DNA of 64,000 nt. Origin: Psilocybe azurescens (taxonomy: Eukaryota > Basidiomycota > Agaricomycetes > Agaricales > Agrocybaceae). Each line of letters starts with the position of its first letter. Positions within the stretch are counted from its first letter, which is position 1. A program made the position numbers and the translations under genes. Location of the stretch: contig JAJIRX010000853.1 in NCBI GenBank assembly GCA_023853785.1, forward strand, positions 124,001 through 188,000, written 5' to 3'. Below the pieces are notes generated by a model. That model saw nothing but the letters and a program-made list of their open reading frames with translations, did not search any database and was not told the origin of the DNA. Below, one piece after another: positions 57,825-64,000 of this stretch.

Positions 57825-59228
57825 ACTCAAGTCAATAGAGAAAGGTAAGAACCAATCCCCAATTGGTGATGTGATGATTCAAATGTTCACCGGCTAATCA
57901 ATGCTGACATGATAACTTGGAACATTCACTCTCCTTTGCGCAAGTTTAAATTGATTTACAAAGTACAAGTGCGGGGTACATACCGAAACCTGCGATACGG
58001 TATAGAAGGATAGATAAAACCATAACAACGATAGCATGTGTACGACAAGGACAAAAAAGTGAGGTGTTTCTAGATGTATACAAACATAAGGCGGGAAAAT
58101 GGAGCCAAAAATGACGAGAGAAAAGAAAGGGAACAGTGAATGTGTTGTGTGTGGAAGGTCGTGAAGGTGAAATGGTACAGATTTTGAATCGCCGAAGCCT
58201 GTTCATTGGGAGGCATGGATACAGCGGACAGGAGTTGTCTTTGAAGCTATAATAACCTGAAGCATGACTCTACAAGTCATGCTTCAGTAGTAGGGATCAA
58301 ACCAGCACCTGAGCCCAGGATACTACCCAGCGCACCGAAAAATCAGAAATGAACGCATCTGGTGCTCAGGCTAGAGAGGAAGTGCAATACTGCAAAGAGG
58401 TAAGTAATGCTCTCCGGACAAGTCACACAAAGCGTTTCGTAGATGATATAATGGCGACAAGGGTGGGATTCATCAATACCCCGTGAATTGACTACCTGCG
58501 GTATATTCGCTATCCTTGGAAAAGAAGTCGGGTGGGTCGGCGTACCGACCTTAAAATTGCATAAGTTGCCAGAGGTCCGGCAGGCCACAGTAAGTGTGAG
58601 CGGCATCCATCAACGGGTTTCAATGGAAAGGTCAAACGTGAACGTTGGGTAAAGGACAAGCAGGGGCGTAGGCTGCGATTTGTCTACATTCCAGAGAATA
58701 TATGTATAGCCGGAAAAGAAAGCCCAAGTGCATTCCCATAATGCATAACGTACGTTATGTATAACCACGATCTAATAGAATGCCGACCCTAGTGCCAATG
58801 TGGCGAGCGGTTTCCACCATGACTTGATGAAGCTGGATGCATTTATTTCGAAGCTGCAGGGTGTCGACGCGTGTGACAGGTGGAAGGTCATGTTATTGTC
58901 CAGTGTGTCAGAGTAATGGCATAACTCCCTGGTGTACGTGTCGAGTACATTGAACCGAGTTGGAGCTGGGGGGACTTTTGGAAAGGGAGTGAATTGAATT
59001 GCAATCCAGTCAGCCTAGCAAGGACAATTCCAGGTGAAGAGGATGAAGATCTAGCTATGCATGAGAAACGGGCGGGAGGTAAATATAGGCCTGTCAAAAG
59101 GCGATGGAATGGGTGTACCCGAGGTGGGTCGATGTACAGTGCAGAATGTGGTTGAGGGAGGGAGCTCGTCGTCTTCGTGAAATACAATAGAGGGTATAAA
59201 AATAAAATGTCCAATTCGTAGTGGTGCC
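57825..59228. other. 1.4 kb intergenic region
   Basis: No convincing gene. Short minus-strand ORFs (57946-58206, 58343-58606, 58888-59214) have no family features. It holds the hairpin at 58257-58287. Confidence 0.45.
58257..58287. repeat. 13-bp perfect inverted repeat (hairpin, 5-nt loop)
   Basis: CTGAAGCATGACT at 58257-58269 pairs perfectly with AGTCATGCTTCAG at 58275-58287 around the loop CTACA. It is the strongest short palindrome noticed in the window. It lies in non-coding sequence, not next to a gene end. Confidence 0.7.
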
Positions 59229-60345
59229 TCAGAGCTCTTCTTCTTGCACCGTTGGCATTATTTGCTTCTGCTGTGATGTAGAGGTGGCATCGGTAGGTTT
59301 CTGCGGTTTGGGCTGTCGATAATTGACCCTAGTCACTCCAAAAACTATTTCTGGAAGTGAGCTATCTTCATCGTCGTCCTCGTCTTCTGTCTCGATCTCA
59401 TTTTTTCCATGGAATCGAGGGCCTTGTTCTTCTTGATTGTACGATCTTGAGAGGGCATTGCAATGACGACTGACACTTGGAGCATTTCGATGCGAACTTT
59501 ATAAGTTATCGCAGGCGTTCCTGCCGTTGCACCAGATGGTGGTAAGTTAGCTCCCCCTGGCGAAGGTGGTACATCAGACGCAGCAATGATTTCAGCATCA
59601 AGACCATCCGCTTCTTCAGCATCAGGTTCCTGAGGTGGGGTGGAAGTGCGCCGAGAGCGGGACCACAGATGCCGTAGTGGCGAGCGAAGAGGGTGGCCAG
59701 TAGCGACACCTTCTGGGGACCCAGAGTCATTTACATTGGCATTGAGATTCTCGACGTTGATTTGCTGAGGGCCGCCTGAGATGATGATACCATCCTTAGG
59801 CACTCGACCATCTCTATATTTTCTTTTGACGAAAACAGGTTGGGCAGAAAGGGGCTGTGTATGATGCAATGGTAAGTATAGAACAAAACGACGAATGTGA
59901 GAGAGAGGTAAAAGAAAGTTGATAGATAGATAACTGATGAGAGAAAGATGAACCAACTTTGATGTGATCCCAGGTGACACCGCCGTCCGCGAGCCACGTA
60001 TCGAAGAGCTTTGGTTTAGCGCCAAAGCGCTTTCGTTTTGAGCCTTGGGTGCGGGGAGCGAGGAACCTGCCAGCGGCCAAATGGTCGTCCTGCTCGCGTT
60101 GGAAGCGCCTCCTGAGGATATAGGATCTCATAACGATAGCACATGACACAAACAGGAGAAGAAAGAGGGTCGCGAGGAAAGTGACGCTATTGTGATGTTA
60201 GTTACAGCGAGTGAAAGAGAGAAAAAGAAACAAAAACTGACAGATAAAGGTTGCTGGATGTGCCAGAGCCTCCTCTGTCGCTGTGATCTGTAGGGGACGG
60301 GGAGGGAGAGGAGGTTGGGGGAGGCTCGGCGGTGGATGAGGACAT
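59229..60345 (-). CDS. Single-pass membrane protein, uncharacterised
   Basis: The ATG at 60345 gives a Ser/Pro-rich start (MSSSTAEPPPTSSPSPSPTD), one transmembrane helix (VTFLATLFLLLFVSCAIVMR), a basic stretch (RSYILRRRFQREQDD), KRKRFGAKPKLFDTWLADGG, VTWDHIK, PLSAQPVFVKRKYRDGRVPK, a long Pro/Ser/Ala-rich cytosolic region, RIEMLQVSVVIAMPSQDRTI, and an acidic tail with PEIVFGVTRVNYRQP. About 330 residues. One base is missing in T6 at 59401-59406: with seven, EKNEIETEDEDDDEDSS reads through to the tail. The family looks agaricomycete-specific; no function known. Confidence 0.68.
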
Positions 60346-60408
60346 GGGGGATGGAAAAAGAAAGGGTGATGGGAATATCCGGTACCTGTTCCATCATTTA
60401 CTCGGACA

Positions 60409-60415
60409 TATATAA
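60409..60415 (+). promoter_or_regulatory. TATA box in the 114-bp divergent promoter
   Basis: TATATAA 45 bp before the ATG at 60460. The whole gap between the two divergent starts (60345 and 60460) is only 114 bp, so the core promoters must overlap or lie back to back. Confidence 0.45.
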
Positions 60416-60459
60416 GAGCAGTCAATTGGAAACAGACTCTCCCTTGCCCACCAGTGACC

Positions 60460-61902
60460 ATGTCCACCCCAACCCTTCAGCTCCCCAACGAGCTCAACCT
60501 CTCCCCCATCTCAGCGCCCACAAGTATTTCCTTGTCTGCACCCTCACCGTCGCCGCATGGGACTCCCTCGTTCTCTCCCCCCGCACTTGGCGTCTCTGGA
60601 AGACACAAGGCTGGCCCGCTCTTAAGATCCTGTTCCACTTCTTAAGAGTATGGATGCCTGTTGAATTTATCATAGTCTGTGAGTCCCAGCGCCCATCTCT
60701 TGCCTGATCAGTCAAAATTTAATCCCTCGATCAGCTGTCGCCTTTTTCGACACTAAATGGCCAATCTCCGTGCGCCCCCTCTCATCTTTCTCAACATACA
60801 TACACTGAACAGTACTTTTAGTCCTGTGAAAATTTTATTTGTTTGAGCCCATTGCTACCGCTGTTCTCCTCGCCGCCAACTCTGGTAAATTCAACACACA
60901 TGATTCAAATGATTTTTTTTAAATTCATTTCCGATAACAGCCGTCCATGTTATTCGCATTCATGCCATCTATGACAAGAACCGCACAGTTCTTTATCTCA
61001 TGGGCGCTCTCTTTGCTCTTCAAATCGTTGTCACTGCTATTGCTTGTGGCTTCTACCGATGTGCGCTCCTTTTTCTCCGAGCCATTCTCTTCCTCTTGTC
61101 TTTTACTAACGCCGCCCTCCAGCTGTACCGCTTCTCCAAGGTCAGGGATGCATTGCAGGTCCCAGACATAACTGGGTTGGAATCTACTGGGTTGCCCCTA
61201 CTTTGCTATACACCGTTTCGGTAAATCATCTGCGCATCTATCTGCAGGGACAGAACTGATCCACAGCCACAGCTCGGTTTAGCTCTGATGCGCTCTATCA
61301 GCTCACTTCAACAGCGCCCTCTCGGGGCATGGAAGCTCATGCTCCGTGATGGACTGAATCTCTACGGCGTAAGTTCGCCTTCCATCTCATCTTCATTCAA
61401 ACTCGAAACACTAATCTATCTGATTCATCAGGCAATCTGGATCGTCAACATGGCCAACGTGCTCTTCTGGTTCATCATCACCCCCGACGATAAGGCCGAC
61501 CCCATCAAGACCATTGTCACCTCCATGGCTGCCGTCCTTACCACTTCCATGACTCTCCGCATCATCCTTTCTGTCCGCGGAACCCTGGACCACGGTGGTT
61601 CCTTCGCTCTGTCTGCCTCCACCGGAGGCACCTCCTCCCGTACCACTCACGTCATCTCCGGGAGATCCGGAAACCATGCTACCAATATTAGCACCCACAC
61701 TCCCCATACCTACACCCTCGACGACTTGCGCTCCAAGCCTGAGGGCGAGTGGCCCAGCGCCGACGGCGACACCAAGAGCAGCGTGCACCTCGCAGAGGAT
61801 GGTATCAAGGGTCTCGCCCGGGCTGACTCTCACAATGCCGGTGTCAAAATCACCATCGACAGGGAGATTGGCTATGATGACACTGAGCGCTACAGAAAAT
61901 AA
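60460..61902 (+). CDS. Multi-pass membrane protein (DUF6533-like, seven-helix type)
   Basis: Starts MSTPTLQLPNELNLSP, then HKYFLVCTLTVAAWDSLVLS with PRTWRLWK, ILFHFLRVWMPVEFIIV, LFEPIATAVLLAANSAVHVI, YLMGALFALQIVVTAIACGF, NWVGIYWVAPTLLYTVS, AIWIVNMANVLFWFIIT and TMAAVLTTSMTLRIILS-like final helices, with a polar C-terminal tail of about 90 residues. The pattern of seven helices and the W-x-x-P-motif in the second loop fit the DUF6533 group that is expanded in agaricomycetes; function unknown. One base appears to be missing near 60502-60519 and another in T4 at 60833-60836 (needed for CENFYLFEPIA). Confidence 0.72.
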
Positions 61903-64000
61903 GCAAATTAGTATGGGCGGGCGGGGATGGACAGATCTGGGCAATCTGAGGATGTGTGTTCACATGTCCTCGCAAATTCTTCCGTTTCCGAACAGTCGTA
62001 GGGTGTGTTGTTTGAGGAGTATCTATTATTATATCGCCCGTTATCTTTGATTTTTCTATGTAAATCCATTCCCTGTTCTTCGTACATTCTGCCTTGATAT
62101 ATCACATCCTATTGAAAACTAATAGGCAGCTCAATCATGAATACGACGCATCTGTTGATTACCTGGGTCTTTGGATGAGAGCGTTGCATCTCCTGCGTTT
62201 CATCAAAGTTCTATGATATCAAAGTTGTCTAAACCCGTCCTCTTCTGATCCACCACTGGTCCCAATGAGAACTTTCTGACATTCGAAGCGCCAAACACAT
62301 GGCCACATTGCGAATTACCTGTGCAACGATGGAAAATACGGTTATGCAAATACAAACGTCAAAACTGGCTTTGCTCCAACGACGACGTTTCATCAGATAT
62401 TCAAAATACATTGTTATGGTACTGACAGCTCACTGGCAAGAGAAACCGTTTACCATCATATGTGTAAGCTGCCATAACCCGAACATCTAATTAGGTCGCC
62501 GTACAGTGACCATTTACTTAAATCATATAAGTACATTGCAGGAGACCATCTTGTGACCCTTCATGCCATTCGTTTAAACTAGGATATCATGTTTGAATTG
62601 GGAATCTCGCTGATTGGATACAGAGTGTACTTACTTACTGCTTCCATGCAGTACAATGACAGCAAAATAACTCCCTATATAATAAAAATTGTGATACTCA
62701 TCTATGCGCCAATACACTGGATGCAACGCGGTGGCATCCATATATCTCTGCGCTTCCTTCGGTGACTTAGGCTCTCCGAGACCTCCTCACCAATGGTTGT
62801 GGCTTATCCTCGTTCCCGCTGGTTCCCGTCAGCATCCACTCCCATTACTTACCCTTTATGATATTCTATCACTACTTATGGCTAGGATTGAAAATTTACA
62901 AGCCGATCACATGCGAGTCCTAATAGCTGCCCGGATCCCTGATTCAACTTGAATTCAACAGATTCGACTATCGGTAGTGTTGCAAATTCCCAACCTTTCC
63001 AGGCACTTCCGCCTACTTCCGCCAGGGCATTTCTTGGCGTCTTGTAGCACGGAAAGTCAGTTACAAATTCAACGTTTTCTCTAGCGTAGTATTGAGCCCG
63101 ACAAGATGGGCTTCGCCGAACACAAATACTGTAAAAGTTACCATATTAGGGATTGGTGGCGCGTACAATATTGTCTCAAAAAATTAAATACCGCAACGGT
63201 GAGCGCCAAGAAGGCCCAGCAAGGTCCAGACTCCAAACTCCAAGAGGGGTTGCAATTAGGCTGAAACTCGATCGATTGAAGAGTTAGGTCTGATTTTAAC
63301 CGATACATAGCCCGTTAGGAAGCCATCGTTTCTAACAGCTGCTTGGTAGTTGCTCATTCTATATCCTAACCTGGGACAAATCAAAACTCGTTGCTAAAGT
63401 TGCACAACAGTTTACCGACCTAAATTAACCAGAGTACTTGTAGATATCATTCTGGGCCGGTGATCCCTATGTGATCAAGGCCCATACTCGTAACAGTTGA
63501 TTGTAGGTCAACCAGTCACCGTGATAGAAACATGGAATAAGAACAAAGCAAAACGTATATCGTGTTGAATCGCGTAAATGCATCTGTTAGCGGTGTTTAG
63601 TAGTTAGCACCAGATGTCTGGTGCGAAAAAGAAAAGACGAAGTACCTTTTGAGTGGAGCTATAGGTTGGGAGGAACGCTCCCTTGGTACCGAGATCATGA
63701 CAGAATATCCAACGTTTTTGTTGCTGATCTCACTTCCGTCTTCAAAGATATTGCCGAAATAGTCCACCATTTAGCAATCGTAACCGACCTGGCATCCCGA
63801 GCTGCGATTCAAATTCTCAATGACTGGACAATACAGTATTTGCGTAGAACTGTTGACAAGCCTCACAGATGATGAGTGATAATCAAAGCCGTTAGCCCTG
63901 CGATCATTCTGATTGTATATTTTCTTTTCAGCGCACCTCTTTTGCTGATTCTTGGATAGAAAATAGTTCATTGTGAATACATCTTGTGAGTAGCAGATAA
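61903..64000. other. 2.1 kb end region with no recognised feature
   Basis: AT-richer than the rest. ORFs at 62704-62952 and 63621-63872 are short, have no recognisable motif and no convincing splice partners. No RNA gene or transposon end was identified. Confidence 0.5.

Noticed and set aside
58285..58345. Possible minus-strand tRNA (B-box-like GGTTTGATCCC)
   Set aside because: The flanks do not form a T stem or acceptor stem, and no anticodon arm could be drawn.
61411..61944. 177-codon minus-strand ORF rich in Gly, Asp and Val
   Set aside because: It is antisense to the conserved exon of the multi-pass membrane protein; its composition mirrors that codon usage.
62704..63872. Two short plus-strand ORFs near the window end
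   Set aside because: No motif, no splice partners and low coding character; treated as chance ORFs.

Overview
The window is nuclear DNA of a filamentous basidiomycete, most likely an agaricomycete. The genes are intron-dense, with introns of about 48-70 bp and GT-AG borders, and exons as short as 5-12 nt. The gene set is typical of mushroom-forming fungi: a GH71 alpha-1,3-glucanase, a long F-box-like protein, a DUF6533-like multi-pass protein and an adenylation/ferric-reductase fusion. No species can be named from sequence alone. About 24 protein genes and one clear pseudogene are supported. No tRNA, rRNA, CRISPR array or transposon was recognised.

Layout. 0-1.6 kb: 3' end of the ubiquitin E4 ligase UFD2. 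1.9-3.6 kb: unrecognised gene. 3.9-15.6 kb: a divergent pair, a secreted protein with about ten LysM modules (minus strand) and a very long GH18 chitinase with chitin-binding modules (plus strand), sharing a 1.2 kb promoter region. 16.4-19.5 kb: a GH71 alpha-1,3-glucanase followed by a truncated copy of itself. 19.6-24.0 kb: V-ATPase subunit d and a Dal5-type MFS transporter. 24.2-38.1 kb: the F-box-like gene, an NDUFAF6-like complex I factor, a single-pass membrane protein, the LYR protein SDHAF1, mitochondrial ribosomal protein uL29m, and RAD50. 39.2-43.2 kb: adenylation domain fused to a ferric-reductase-like membrane module. 43.5-48.8 kb: a SET/MYND protein, a DUF4436-like membrane protein and a Derlin. 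49.5-57.8 kb: an NDP-kinase-like pseudoenzyme, TAM41, ALG6 and a PaaI-type thioesterase. 59.2-61.9 kb: a divergent pair of membrane proteins. The last 2.1 kb holds nothing recognisable.

How the genes work together. The 3.9-19.5 kb segment is a fungal cell-wall block: LysM and CBM18 modules bind chitin, GH18 cleaves it, and GH71 cleaves the alpha-glucan that covers it. NDUFAF6, SDHAF1, uL29m and TAM41 all serve mitochondrial membranes or respiration but are not co-transcribed. ALG6 and Derlin both act at the ER.

A caution applies to every model. At least eighteen places were found where an otherwise conserved reading frame is broken by one base, nearly all inside short homopolymer runs, with both gains and losses. 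They hit essential single-copy genes as well as accessory ones, so uncorrected consensus error is the likeliest cause. Gene ends are given as if each gene were whole, and the suspect positions are listed under each gene.
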